Of a stretch of DNA of 64,000 nucleotides, positions 23,629-32,310 are shown piece after piece. The DNA comes from Ruminococcaceae bacterium R-25 (lineage in GTDB: Bacteria; Bacillota; Clostridia; Saccharofermentanales; Saccharofermentanaceae), in assembly GCA_003149065.1 (NCBI GenBank), contig QGFZ01000001.1, positions 1,612,001 through 1,676,000 of the forward strand, written 5' to 3'. The first letter of the stretch is position 1. Every line of letters starts with the position of its first letter. The notes beneath the pieces were generated by a model. It was not told where the DNA came from, did no database searches, and saw only the letters and a program-made list of their open reading frames with translations. The translations under genes and the position numbers were made by a program.

Positions 23629-25491
23629 CTAGTGGAAATAGTTGTAGATTGCGTTGGCGTCCTTCTCGGAGATGCCTTTCGCTTCTTCGAGCTCCTCCAC
23701 GGAAGCATTTTCCACGGCCTTTATTGTACCAAAATGCGCGAGCAGATTCTTTCGCTTGGAAGGGCCGATACCTTCAATATTTTCGAGCTTGTATTTTATG
23801 TTGCGCTTGCCGGCAAGCTTATGCTGGTATGAGATCGCAAATCTGTGGACTTCGTTCTGGACAGTCGTAAGGAACCTGAGAAGACCCATCTCGCTGTCGG
23901 TTAAGGTCCTTCCTTCAAGCCTTATCTCGCGGCCGTCTTCGAAAACGATTCCCGAAGTCTTATGGCGGTCATTCTTGACCATTCCGGCAAGATATATATT
24001 CTCTGTTCCCTTCATCGATCTGACGACTGATGCGACCGCTTCTAACTGGCCTTTTCCGCCGTCAACAAGGATGATGTCAGGATACTTAAATCCGTCGTCT
24101 TCGTTATGTGAAAATCTTCTTTCCAGGGTCTCTCTCATAGACATATAATCGTCCTGTGTCTCAACCCTCTTCATCTTGAATAATCTGTAAGACGGCTTGT
24201 CTGCCTTGCCGTCCTTAAACACGACCATGCCGGCGCAGATATCGTCATTTCCGAGGTTCGAGATATCGAAAGATTCTGCTCTGGAAATCGAGTTTTCAGG
24301 CGCGCCCAAAAGCTCTTCGAGATACCTTAAAGGCACCGACGGATCGGCATTTGCGCTGCCGCCTCTCAAGATTCTTCTGACCATCATCTCACGCGCGTTA
24401 TTCTTCGCGAGGTCGGATAATTCACGGAGCTCGCCGCGCTCTGCGACATGGAGCCTGCAGTTCTTGCCGAGCTTCTCGGTGAGGGTCTTCTCGATCACTT
24501 CGAGGTCTTCCTCTTCCATCTTGAACGGAACGAGAATGAGCGGCGGAATGAACGGCGCGTCCTCGTAGTACTGCATTATGAAATTCTTCAGGATGTCTTC
24601 CTTCTCGTCGTCTTCGCCGGTGAAGAAATATGTGGATGAGCCGACGATTCGGCCCTGTCTTAATTCAAGCTTACGAACACACGTCTCACCGCAGTCGGAA
24701 TAAAGTCCGATAGCATCGACGTCGCGCTCGATATCAAGGTAAACACGCTGGTTTTGGCGGATGGCTTTAAGTGCGTATAGCCTGTCTCTTAAGGCGCCCG
24801 CTTTCTCGAATTCGAGGTTGGCAGAACAGTTTTCCATCTGGGCTTTGATATCCTTTTCGATGCCGTCATATTTACCTTCGAAAAACTGGACGATCTGGTC
24901 TACCATCGCCCTGTAATCTTCCTGTTTTACCGTGCCCAGACAGGGTGCCATACACTTGCCGATATGGTAATTAAGGCAGGGTCTTTCCTTGCCGATATCT
25001 CTGGGGAAAACTTTCTTGCAGCGCTTTAAAGGGAAGATGTCATTGATCGCATTAAGAACTTCGAAGCAGTCGGAACCCATGTAAGGTCCGTAGTATTTCG
25101 CACCGTTTTTTCTGGCATCCGGATCAGGTCTGAAAGCCTTGAATACTCTGGGGTATGCTTCGTTCAGAGTGACACAGATATAAGGATATCCTTTGTCGTC
25201 ACGGAGCAGGATATTGTATTTTGGTTGGTATCTTTTGATGAGATTGTTTTCGAGCAGGAGCGCTTCAGGTTCGGAACCTACGACCGTATATTCAAAGTCA
25301 GCAACATGGGATACCATCGCGCGGACTTTGGGCGAAGAGATAACTCCGCCTCCGAAATAACTCTTCAGTCTGTTACGGAGTTTCTTTGCTTTCCCTACAT
25401 AAATAACACAGCCCGAAGAGTCCTTCATAAGGTACACTCCGGGGCTTAAAGGGACTGTGTCCAGCCTAGCGTCGAATTTACCGGCGGGCAT
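23629..25491 (-). CDS. uvrC: Excinuclease ABC subunit C
   Basis: The 620-aa protein carries the GIY-YIG nuclease domain at the N-terminus (PGVYLMKDSSGCVIYVGKAK), a UVR motif (KAQMENCSANLEFEKAGALRD), the RNase H-like endonuclease domain (ESFDISNLGNDDICAGMVVF, DIILVDGGKGQLEA) and a C-terminal double HhH (LENIEGIGPSKRKNLLAHFG). It makes both incisions in nucleotide excision repair with UvrA and UvrB. Its start shares a base with the stop of the Crh-like gene. Confidence 0.97.
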   Translation of the reverse strand: MPAGKFDARLDTVPLSPGVYLMKDSSGCVIYVGKAKKLRNRLKSYFGGGVISSPKVRAMVSHVADFEYTVVGSEPEALLLENNLIKRYQPKYNILLRDDKGYPYICVTLNEAYPRVFKAFRPDPDARKNGAKYYGPYMGSDCFEVLNAINDIFPLKRCKKVFPRDIGKERPCLNYHIGKCMAPCLGTVKQEDYRAMVDQIVQFFEGKYDGIEKDIKAQMENCSANLEFEKAGALRDRLYALKAIRQNQRVYLDIERDVDAIGLYSDCGETCVRKLELRQGRIVGSSTYFFTGEDDEKEDILKNFIMQYYEDAPFIPPLILVPFKMEEEDLEVIEKTLTEKLGKNCRLHVAERGELRELSDLAKNNAREMMVRRILRGGSANADPSVPLRYLEELLGAPENSISRAESFDISNLGNDDICAGMVVFKDGKADKPSYRLFKMKRVETQDDYMSMRETLERRFSHNEDDGFKYPDIILVDGGKGQLEAVASVVRSMKGTENIYLAGMVKNDRHKTSGIVFEDGREIRLEGRTLTDSEMGLLRFLTTVQNEVHRFAISYQHKLAGKRNIKYKLENIEGIGPSKRKNLLAHFGTIKAVENASVEELEEAKGISEKDANAIYNYFH

Positions 25492-25757
25492 TACACAGCG
25501 ATCTTAGGATTCTTGAGATGGGAGATGAGAGCTTCGCAAGCTTCCTTCTCATCGTCGCCGTTAGCTTCGATCTCGATCTCGGCGCCGTTCTCGATTCCGA
25601 GGGACATAACACCTAAAAGGCTCTTCGCATTAGCTCTTCTGCCGCTGCGAACGATATAGATTGTGCTGTGATACTGGGAAGCTTTCTGGATCATGACCGC
25701 AACGGCCTTCATCTGCAAAGCATCTTCACAATCAAATACGATCTTTTCTTTAGTCAT
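25491..25757 (-). CDS. Crh-like HPr paralogue lacking the phosphorylatable histidine
   Basis: The ATG at 25757 follows GAGGGG by 12 bases; 88 aa result, the normal HPr length. The fold-defining segments are HPr-like: IVRSGRRANAKSLLGVMSLG with the regulatory serine (Ser46 position, AKSLLGVMS) and a GDDEKEACEAL helix. The site that is GLHARPA in HPr reads ALQMKAV, so His15 is Gln, as in Bacillus subtilis Crh. It therefore cannot carry phosphate from Enzyme I but may be phosphorylated on Ser and act with CcpA. Its neighbours are uvrC and rimI, not pts genes. Confidence 0.8.
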   Translation of the reverse strand: MTKEKIVFDCEDALQMKAVAVMIQKASQYHSTIYIVRSGRRANAKSLLGVMSLGIENGAEIEIEANGDDEKEACEALISHLKNPKIAV

Positions 25758-25903
25758 AGTCAGGTACATCCCCTCATAAAATAACACGATAAGTATATTT
25801 TTGAGTTCCTTTAAAATCAACCAAAATCGAGCCGTTCTGACCAATTTCGACTATTTAACCCAAATGAGTGGGATTTAGGAAATCCTTTTGTTAAATTTAT
25901 CAA

Positions 25904-26344
25904 TCAAAGTTCTTTGCTCATCAGGACAGCGTCCTTACCCTGACCGTAATAATCGCGTCTGCACCCGTAATTTGAGAAGCCGAGTTTCTCATAAAGTCTG
26001 ATGGCAGGAGTGTTGTCGTGCTCAACTTCCAGGAAGAGTTTCTTGATTCCCTGTGTCCTAAGCTCGGTTAAAAGAGCCTCAAAGAGCACGGTCGCAACTC
26101 CTTTGCCCCTGTAATCTTTACGGGTAACGATATTGCCGACATTGGATTCATCGAGTACCGATTCCGCGCCTACATAAGAAACTACTTTGCCGTCAAGTTC
26201 GGCGACAAGGCATGTCTTGTTATTGTCCGTAATGAGAGTCTCAATTGCTTTTCTCTCCCAGGGATGCTCAATAGATCCCTGTTCCAGGTCCATTATCGCG
26301 GGAATGTCGGAAAGAGTGCCCTGCCTGATAACAAGATCAGTCAT
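25904..26344 (-). CDS. rimI: Ribosomal-protein-alanine N-acetyltransferase RimI-like
   Basis: The ATG at 26344 (MTDLVIRQGTLSDI) overlaps the tsaB stop; the protein has 146 aa. The GNAT core is present: NIVTRKDYRGKGVATVLFEALL, FLEVEHDNTPAIRLYEKLGF, and the end YYGQGKDAVLMSKEL. RimI acetylates the N-terminal alanine of S18 in E. coli. Location after tsaE-tsaB is the classic arrangement. Confidence 0.88.
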   Translation of the reverse strand: MTDLVIRQGTLSDIPAIMDLEQGSIEHPWERKAIETLITDNNKTCLVAELDGKVVSYVGAESVLDESNVGNIVTRKDYRGKGVATVLFEALLTELRTQGIKKLFLEVEHDNTPAIRLYEKLGFSNYGCRRDYYGQGKDAVLMSKEL

Positions 26345-27053
26345 TCTTCTTAAGCCTCTCAGCCTGTGAAACGGCACAATAAGATGCCTTAAGGTCTCTG
26401 CCGTCTATAAGCTCAGGATTTGCATAAGCCGCTTTAGCTACGCCCTTAGGCATAATGGCAGCGCCGGGAGCATAGTAAATGTTAAGTCCGTAGCCGGCCT
26501 TTTCGAAAGCTTTCTTCATCACGGCAGCGCCGCTCCCGACAACTAATATCTGGCGTCTCTTTCCGTATATGACTTCAGGTATCTTCGAGAGCTTTTCCGC
26601 AAGATCGTCAGCATCGTATGCATCTTCAGGGAGCAACGCTTTTAAAGTGTCATCTTCTGCAGCCTGCGCGAAAACCCTGTTGTTCCTCGCGTCTATTGCA
26701 GGAACAATAAGCGTCTCACTCTTGGGCGTCATCGTCGCATTTTCGCAGGATCTAGCCAAGGCTTCTGTCGAAGATACCGCAATGCACTTCTTGCCTGCAG
26801 CAAGAGCCATGCCCTTAACTGCCGCAACGCCGATCCTTATTCCTGTAAAAGAACCGGGGCCCACAGTTACAGCATAGCCGTCAAGTTCTTCGTGCCTGAC
26901 GCCGGCCTTTTCCATAACACTGTGAACCAGCGGCATAAACGTCTCAGAATGAGTTTTTGTCTCAAACGAGAGTTCATAGCAGATCTCTTTGCCGTCTTCG
27001 AAAACTCCGGCACTGCAATTTGAATTTGATGTATCACAAACTAGAAGTTTCAT
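26337..27053 (-). CDS. tsaB: tRNA threonylcarbamoyladenosine protein TsaB
   Basis: The 238-aa protein has the ASKHA-type start LLVCDTSNSNCSAGVFEDGK and VTVGPGSFTGIRIGVAAVKG, diagnostic of TsaB. With TsaD and TsaE it makes t6A37 in ANN-decoding tRNAs. The start overlaps the tsaE stop by 4 bases. Confidence 0.95.
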   Translation of the reverse strand: MKLLVCDTSNSNCSAGVFEDGKEICYELSFETKTHSETFMPLVHSVMEKAGVRHEELDGYAVTVGPGSFTGIRIGVAAVKGMALAAGKKCIAVSSTEALARSCENATMTPKSETLIVPAIDARNNRVFAQAAEDDTLKALLPEDAYDADDLAEKLSKIPEVIYGKRRQILVVGSGAAVMKKAFEKAGYGLNIYYAPGAAIMPKGVAKAAYANPELIDGRDLKASYCAVSQAERLKKND

Positions 27054-27526
27054 TCTTCGATAACAGCTCCCGCCTTAATGACTGCGTCTTCCAGATATTT
27101 CTGATGCTTTTCGGAACATTCGCATTCGAACTTCCTGGTATTGCCGTCTCCCGTTATTGTCATCTTAATCGTGTCTTGTGGCAACAGTTCATCGATAATA
27201 TCACTCCACTCGATAACGCAGACACCTTCCCTGTAAAAATATTCATCAAGGCCGCTCATAAGGAAATCATCCGGACCTGAGAGCCTATATGTATCGAAAT
27301 GAAACAGCATGAGCCTGCCGCCGTCATATTCATTGACGATGGTAAACGTAGGGCTCGAGACATAAGCGGTCGACCCCAGGCCCTTTGCGATGCCTCTGGT
27401 AAGGCAAGTCTTCCCTGCGCCGAGATCGCCTGTCAAAGCAATAACGTCGCCGCCACAAAGAGACTTGGCCAGTTCATAGCCAAATTTCTCGGTCTGTTCG
27501 GGTGATGTGGTATTAAATCTGATCAT
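27050..27526 (-). CDS. tsaE: tRNA threonylcarbamoyladenosine ATPase TsaE
   Basis: Starting at ATG 27526 gives 158 aa (MIRFNTTSPEQTEKFGYELA), the usual length; a start at 27568 is possible, and neither has a strong ribosome binding site. The Walker A motif is LTGDLGAGKTCLTRGIA, and the end of the domain has VCVIEWSDIIDELLP. It is the ATPase of the t6A complex. It is first in tsaE-tsaB-rimI. Confidence 0.93.
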   Translation of the reverse strand: MIRFNTTSPEQTEKFGYELAKSLCGGDVIALTGDLGAGKTCLTRGIAKGLGSTAYVSSPTFTIVNEYDGGRLMLFHFDTYRLSGPDDFLMSGLDEYFYREGVCVIEWSDIIDELLPQDTIKMTITGDGNTRKFECECSEKHQKYLEDAVIKAGAVIEE

Positions 27527-27567
27527 GTTAAGTAATTTTACATTCAAGGCAGGCAAATAGCAAAACA

Positions 27568-27598
27568 AAAAAAGACCGCTCCAAACGGAACGGTCTTT
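27568..27598 (-). terminator. Intrinsic terminator after rpsI
   Basis: The minus strand has stem aaagaccgttcc/ggagcggtctttttttg, right after the rpsI stop at 27625. Confidence 0.9.
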
Positions 27599-27624
27599 GA
27601 AGTTCTTGTTGAATCGAATAACGA

Positions 27625-28038
27625 TTAACGCTTTGAGAACTGGGATGCCTTTCTTGCCTTCTTGAGACCCGGCTTCTTTCTTTCCTTCATACGTGCGTCA
27701 CGTGTGAGGAATCCGCTCTCCTTGAGAACTGCCTTGTAGCTCTCTTCATCAGCTTCAACCAAAGCTCTTGCAATACCGTGACGGATTGCACCAGCCTGAC
27801 CGGAGATACCGCCGCCGATAGCCTTAACGATTACGTCGAACTTATCTTCTGTCTGTGTAGCTGCGAGGGGCTGACGAACGATGAGCTTAAGTGTATCAAG
27901 ACCAAAGTAGTCATCGATGCTCTTGCCGTTGATTGTGATATTGCCCTTACCAGGAACCAAACGAACAGCTGCTACTGCGTCCTTACGACGGCCTGTGCCG
28001 TAGTAATATACTTTGTTGCTTGTTTTCTTTGCTGCCAT
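27625..28038 (-). CDS. rpsI: 30S ribosomal protein S9
   Basis: The 137-aa protein has [39 protein letters not shown] and the basic tail [17 protein letters not shown] that reaches the P-site tRNA. It follows rplM by 18 bases, the universal L13-S9 pair. Confidence 0.98.
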   Translation of the reverse strand: MAAKKTSNKVYYYGTGRRKDAVAAVRLVPGKGNITINGKSIDDYFGLDTLKLIVRQPLAATQTEDKFDVIVKAIGGGISGQAGAIRHGIARALVEADEESYKAVLKESGFLTRDARMKERKKPGLKKARKASQFSKR

Positions 28039-28056
28039 TATTACTTAGTCCTCCGA

Positions 28057-28485
28057 TTAGAATGTGTGAACTTCAGGCTTCTGTGCTGTCTGCTCATAGT
28101 CAGGACCAGCATAAACGTGAAGCTTTCTGAACATCTGACGGCCTAAAGAGTTCTTAGGGAGCATGCCCTTAACTGCGAGCTCAACAGCCTTCTCAGGGTT
28201 CTTTGCCATCAAAGTACGATAGTCGATTTCCTTAAGTCCACCCGGGAATCCAGAGTGATGACGATAGAGCTTATCGTCGAGCTTCTTACCGGTAAGAACT
28301 ACCTTGGAAGCGTTGATTACGATTACGTTATCTCCGGTATCAAGGAAAGGAGTATATGTGGGCTTGTGCTTACCTCTTAAGAGTCTAGCAACCTCTGTAG
28401 CCAAACGACCGAGAACCATGCCCTCAGCGTCGATTACGAGCCATTTCCTTTCTATTGAATCCTTGGTTGCAACATATGTAGCCAT
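28057..28485 (-). CDS. rplM: 50S ribosomal protein L13
   Basis: AAGGAGA precedes the ATG at 28485, giving 142 aa, the normal length. Motifs include [40 protein letters not shown] and [20 protein letters not shown]. An upstream extension to 28578 crosses a terminator and is rejected. Confidence 0.98.
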   Translation of the reverse strand: MATYVATKDSIERKWLVIDAEGMVLGRLATEVARLLRGKHKPTYTPFLDTGDNVIVINASKVVLTGKKLDDKLYRHHSGFPGGLKEIDYRTLMAKNPEKAVELAVKGMLPKNSLGRQMFRKLHVYAGPDYEQTAQKPEVHTF

Positions 28486-28544
28486 GTGTCTTTCTCCTTG
28501 AAATTCATTGATTCTTCTTATATTCAAATGCCTAATATAAGCAA

Positions 28545-28580
28545 AAAATACAGGCCTGCTCTTTGAGCAAGCCTGCATAT
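28545..28580 (-). terminator. Intrinsic terminator upstream of rplM
   Basis: The minus strand has a stem around gcaggcttgctc/gagcaggcctg followed by TATTTTTTGC. It ends the surface-protein gene cluster that finishes at 28671. Confidence 0.85.
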
Positions 28581-28670
28581 AATAACCGCCTATTATTGTT
28601 ATGTCAACAATTTTCTATAAAAAATTTCGATAATTCTCTTAAATTCTTCGAAATTCGCCTTTTTTCTCAA

Positions 28671-29249
28671 TTAATTGAACTCATATTCATAGTTAATCTC
28701 AGTGATTGTGTTTACCCCATCAGTATTGATCTGAAGCTTAGTGTTACCCGAACGGTAGGTTATTCCAAAGTCATCTTCCTGAAATGGGTCTCCGTAAATC
28801 TTCTTGGCATCATCTATGGTCTGACCAACATGAATGCCGTTGCAATCAATCAAAGGATCGTTAATGGAGATCCTGGTGATAATTGCTACTTCATCTTCGT
28901 CTTCCCTGCTATCTTTTATTGAAGCAATAAGAAATCCCGGATAATAGTATTCCAAATCAGCACCCAGACTCGCACAAGAGTCACCTTCAAGTCTGTTTTC
29001 AGGCTCGCCCAAGACCTTGCTAATCGTTCCCAATTTAGCACCAGGAACGATTTCATATCCCTTATAGGAAAATGTGAAAATTCCAGAAGCTGAATTGTTG
29101 CCATTTCCATTTTCAACAGATATCTTTGTCTGTCCGCCGTCGATACGGGAAATCTGTGCTGACTCTCCCGTTTGATTGTTACATCCTGTGAAAACGGATG
29201 CTGCCATGCACAAACTGATTGCTGCAATGATAATCTTGTCTTTTTTCAT
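28671..29249 (-). CDS. Lipoprotein with C-terminal small repeat-like domain
   Basis: AGGAGAAG precedes the ATG at 29249; the protein has 192 aa. The signal peptide ends in a lipobox (VFTGC, Cys ~22), then a Gly/Asn/Ser linker. The C-terminal part (GTISKVLGEPENR and HVGQTIDDAKKIYGDPFQE) has the repeated pattern G-x2-V/I-x3-Y/L-G-x-P. The lipoprotein at 35305 shares it (STVDQVKAAYGEPTD), so the two are paralogues bracketing four transglutaminase-like genes. Function unknown; both likely face the cell wall. Confidence 0.75.
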   Translation of the reverse strand: MKKDKIIIAAISLCMAASVFTGCNNQTGESAQISRIDGGQTKISVENGNGNNSASGIFTFSYKGYEIVPGAKLGTISKVLGEPENRLEGDSCASLGADLEYYYPGFLIASIKDSREDEDEVAIITRISINDPLIDCNGIHVGQTIDDAKKIYGDPFQEDDFGITYRSGNTKLQINTDGVNTITEINYEYEFN

Positions 29250-29266
29250 CTTTACTTCTCCTATTA

Positions 29267-30559
29267 TCAAGTTTTATTTTTCGATTCTTTTTCAAGATCT
29301 TTAACGTATTCGGGTGTTCCACCGGCTCTTACCGGGAGGCATGAACCGTCGAAACGGTGGTGAGCGTCACCTATCTTTTTGTCGGTTGCTTTAATAAAAG
29401 AACCTCTGTGGTACTGGTACACAGTCGAATCACAATGATACCACGTATCCCCGTATTTGACGAGATTCCAATAGTGTCCGGCATTCTTAACCGGATACCT
29501 CTTGACCATCATGTTAGGGATACCGGAGCAGTCCAAAAGGATCTTAACCGTGCAATAATATCCGTAACAGTCACCGCTGTGTTTTGTAAATGCCTGATAT
29601 ACTGCATCTTCGAAAGTCTGGTTGCCTCTGACTGTTGTATACCATACATGTGAGTGAACATAAGATACGATATTCTTTACTGTCTCAGTCGTATTTTTTC
29701 CCTTGAGTTTCTTGGCAAGGGCATTTGCCATCTTATAAACATCGTTATGGCGGTTCGAGTCCCATCCTCCGCCTGCGCCGTATGTTCCGTTGGTTGCGCG
29801 CTGCTTAACTACATGGACATTCGCTTTCTGCAGACGGATATTTCCTGCAGCATCCATGGCTTTATATGTGATCTCGTAGACGCCTTCCTGTCCGATTACA
29901 ACATTGGTCTCGTCTACAGCGACTTTCGGTGATTCATCATAATCGTCTTCGTAGGTTACGCCTTCGAAATAATCGATCTTCGCATCTTCGGAATCGTCGA
30001 TATAAATGTCGTGAATTCCGTAGAACAGCGGAGCATTATGGTCATCCGTTACGTGGAAAGGAACATCTATTACGGTTGAATTGTCATACCAGTCAGTGAC
30101 GACAACGGGGATCAGATAGTCGCCTGTAAACTGAATAGCAGGTGTGCCGTCCCTGTATTCGATCTTGGCGATCCCTGAAAGGTCATAAAGGCAGCCGACG
30201 CACTCTGATGCATCAGGCCATTCGCGGCTTGCATACTGGTTCTTTGGTAGAGCGATACCCTTAGGTGCTGTGTGATCTTCGATCCTTAGAGTAACGTCTT
30301 TGACAAAGGCTTCGTCGTAACGGACCTTAAGCTGGTAAACGGAAGGAACCGATGTGTCGACTTGTGATACATCAGTTACAAACTCGGCATCATCAGGACA
30401 ATTCTTAAAAAATACAGAAACATCAATATCAGAACCTGCTTCAATAACAGCTTCTTTTATCAGGTTTCTGTTAGCATCCCTGATCGTTAATACAACAGTT
30501 GTTACTACGATTGCGGCAACATAAAGTATCGGTCCGATTTTTGCAATTATCTTATACAT
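29267..30559 (-). CDS. Membrane-anchored transglutaminase-like protein 1
   Basis: The 430-aa protein has an N-terminal membrane anchor (ILYVAAIVVTTVVLTI), three Ig/HYR-like modules (residues ~30-265, with repeated D-x-x-A-P and V-T-D-x-x-x-N patterns) and a transglutaminase core. The triad is Cys331 (KHSGDCYGYY), His362 (NAGHYWNLVK) and Asp377 (WYHCDST). The enzyme would act outside the membrane as a protease, amidase or crosslinker. It is the last of the four tandem paralogues and overlaps nothing; the lipoprotein gene follows 17 bases later. Confidence 0.85.
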   Translation of the reverse strand: MYKIIAKIGPILYVAAIVVTTVVLTIRDANRNLIKEAVIEAGSDIDVSVFFKNCPDDAEFVTDVSQVDTSVPSVYQLKVRYDEAFVKDVTLRIEDHTAPKGIALPKNQYASREWPDASECVGCLYDLSGIAKIEYRDGTPAIQFTGDYLIPVVVTDWYDNSTVIDVPFHVTDDHNAPLFYGIHDIYIDDSEDAKIDYFEGVTYEDDYDESPKVAVDETNVVIGQEGVYEITYKAMDAAGNIRLQKANVHVVKQRATNGTYGAGGGWDSNRHNDVYKMANALAKKLKGKNTTETVKNIVSYVHSHVWYTTVRGNQTFEDAVYQAFTKHSGDCYGYYCTVKILLDCSGIPNMMVKRYPVKNAGHYWNLVKYGDTWYHCDSTVYQYHRGSFIKATDKKIGDAHHRFDGSCLPVRAGGTPEYVKDLEKESKNKT

Positions 30560-30600
30560 AACTTAACTGACTTGTTTTCGCTTTCCTTATTCCGTTAAGG

Positions 30601-32259
30601 TCATTCTTCAGAAGTCGACTCAGTAGGCTTTTCCTGTTGTTCTGTCGGCTTCGGCTTTGGCGTGCTCGTCGGCGTGCTGGTAGGCGTATTCGTCGGTGTA
30701 TTTACCGGAGCTTCCGTAGTCGTATTCACAGGTGTAGGTGACGGTGTATCCGTCGGATCACCAGAAGGTGAATTTGTCGGACCTGGCGTATTTGTCAGAT
30801 CCTGCGAAGGACCTGTTGTAGGCGTCGGCGTATCTCCTGCTGAAGATGTAGGCTCGGCTGTACCTGTCGGTTCCGGCGTGACAGTACCCGTTGGTGTCGG
30901 AGAAGAATTACCCGGGCCTTGAGATGGTGATGTTTCAAGTGTCGGATCGTCTGTAGGCGTGGGCGTATCGGACGGTTTAAAGTCTGTAGAACCGCCTGCA
31001 CGAGCAGGATAGAGCTTGCCGTTAAACTGGTGGTATTTGTCATTGATCTGGGCATCAGTGCACATGAAGTAAATACTGCCTCTGTGTCTGAAACGCGTTG
31101 AATCGCAGTGATACCACTGGCCGTTGAGCTTTACGAGATTCCAGTAATGGTTGCTGCCGTAAACAGGATATCTCTTGACCATCATGTTCGGGATTCCCGC
31201 CAGGTCAAGAAGCATCTTGCAGCATGAATAGTAAACATAGCAGTCACCGGATCTTCTCGAAAATCCTCTGTATGCAGCCTGAGAATATGAAAGGCTTCCG
31301 CAGTGGACATAAGAGATATGGCTGTGGACCCAGTTGAAGATATTTCTGGCAGTCGCGACATCATTCTTTCCCCAGAGACCGGACATGACCTTTGAAGCAA
31401 GGCGCTTTGCGTCATTCTTTGAAACATTGCCGACTCCGCCGCCGCTTCCGGTATCAGAGCCGCTGACATCATAACCGTCACTGTTGGTATTGACTGCAGC
31501 CTTGTTTGATGGTTTTACCGTGATCTCAACATATTTGGTGCTGATATTGTTAGCCTTGTCTATTGCTTCGTATTTGAGCTTGTAAACGCCCGGAGTTCCG
31601 TAATCCACTTCAGAATCATCGATCCTGATCATGGGGTCATCATCGTAGTCATCAGATACCATAACGCCGTCGAAAAAGTCAGGTTCGCCCTGGTTTGCTT
31701 CAACTTCCAGATTTTTGATGCCACTTATGACAGGTCCTGTGTGATCGTCTATAACCGTGAAAAGAACGTCGACCGTTGAAGTATTTCCGTAAACATCTGT
31801 TACGAGAACATCCACATTGTAGATACCGCCTTCTTTGAAGACAGGTTCCTTCTTATACTCGATCTTTCCAATGCCCGAGAGATCATAAAGATAGCCTACA
31901 CATTCGTCTGCATCAGGAGCATTCCATGTCGTATAGAGGAGCTTCGGAAGGCCGATTGCTCTGGGAGCAGTATGGTCTTCGATCCTTAAGATGACATCCT
32001 TTTCGAATACTTCATCGTAAGAGACCTTGAGCTGGTATATGGCAGGCTCGTTTGTATCTATGCCTGATACGTCTGTTAAGAACTTCGCATCCTCAGGGCA
32101 TCTTTCGAAAAAGTCTTCGATCTTTATCTCAGAGCCGGCTTCGATAACTATCTCTTTTTTTAGATTCCTGTTGGCGTCACGAATGGTGAGCAAAACAGTC
32201 ACCACAATTATTGCGGCGCAATATAAAAAAGCTCCTATTTTAGCGAAGGTCTTAGACAT
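30601..32259 (-). CDS. Membrane-anchored transglutaminase-like protein 2 with Pro/Thr/Ser tail
   Basis: The 552-aa protein has an N-terminal anchor (FLYCAAIIVVTVLLTI), Ig-like modules to residue ~250, a Gly-rich linker and the transglutaminase core with Cys340 (RRSGDCYVYY), His371 (GSNHYWNLVK) and Asp386 (WYHCDST). From ~425 to the end is a Pro/Thr/Ser tail (SPTPTGTVTPEPTGTAEPT). No LPxTG motif or C-terminal membrane segment follows, so the tail may span or bind the wall, or be O-glycosylated. Closest relative is the next gene. Confidence 0.85.
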   Translation of the reverse strand: MSKTFAKIGAFLYCAAIIVVTVLLTIRDANRNLKKEIVIEAGSEIKIEDFFERCPEDAKFLTDVSGIDTNEPAIYQLKVSYDEVFEKDVILRIEDHTAPRAIGLPKLLYTTWNAPDADECVGYLYDLSGIGKIEYKKEPVFKEGGIYNVDVLVTDVYGNTSTVDVLFTVIDDHTGPVISGIKNLEVEANQGEPDFFDGVMVSDDYDDDPMIRIDDSEVDYGTPGVYKLKYEAIDKANNISTKYVEITVKPSNKAAVNTNSDGYDVSGSDTGSGGGVGNVSKNDAKRLASKVMSGLWGKNDVATARNIFNWVHSHISYVHCGSLSYSQAAYRGFSRRSGDCYVYYSCCKMLLDLAGIPNMMVKRYPVYGSNHYWNLVKLNGQWYHCDSTRFRHRGSIYFMCTDAQINDKYHQFNGKLYPARAGGSTDFKPSDTPTPTDDPTLETSPSQGPGNSSPTPTGTVTPEPTGTAEPTSSAGDTPTPTTGPSQDLTNTPGPTNSPSGDPTDTPSPTPVNTTTEAPVNTPTNTPTSTPTSTPKPKPTEQQEKPTESTSEE

Positions 32260-32310
32260 ACTCTATTATTTTAAATATCAGAAATAATTGTCAAGAAATA
32301 TTTATGACAA

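Noticed and set aside
28486-28578. N-terminal extension of rplM
   Set aside because: It runs through a terminator; the ATG at 28485 has a strong ribosome binding site and gives the normal length.
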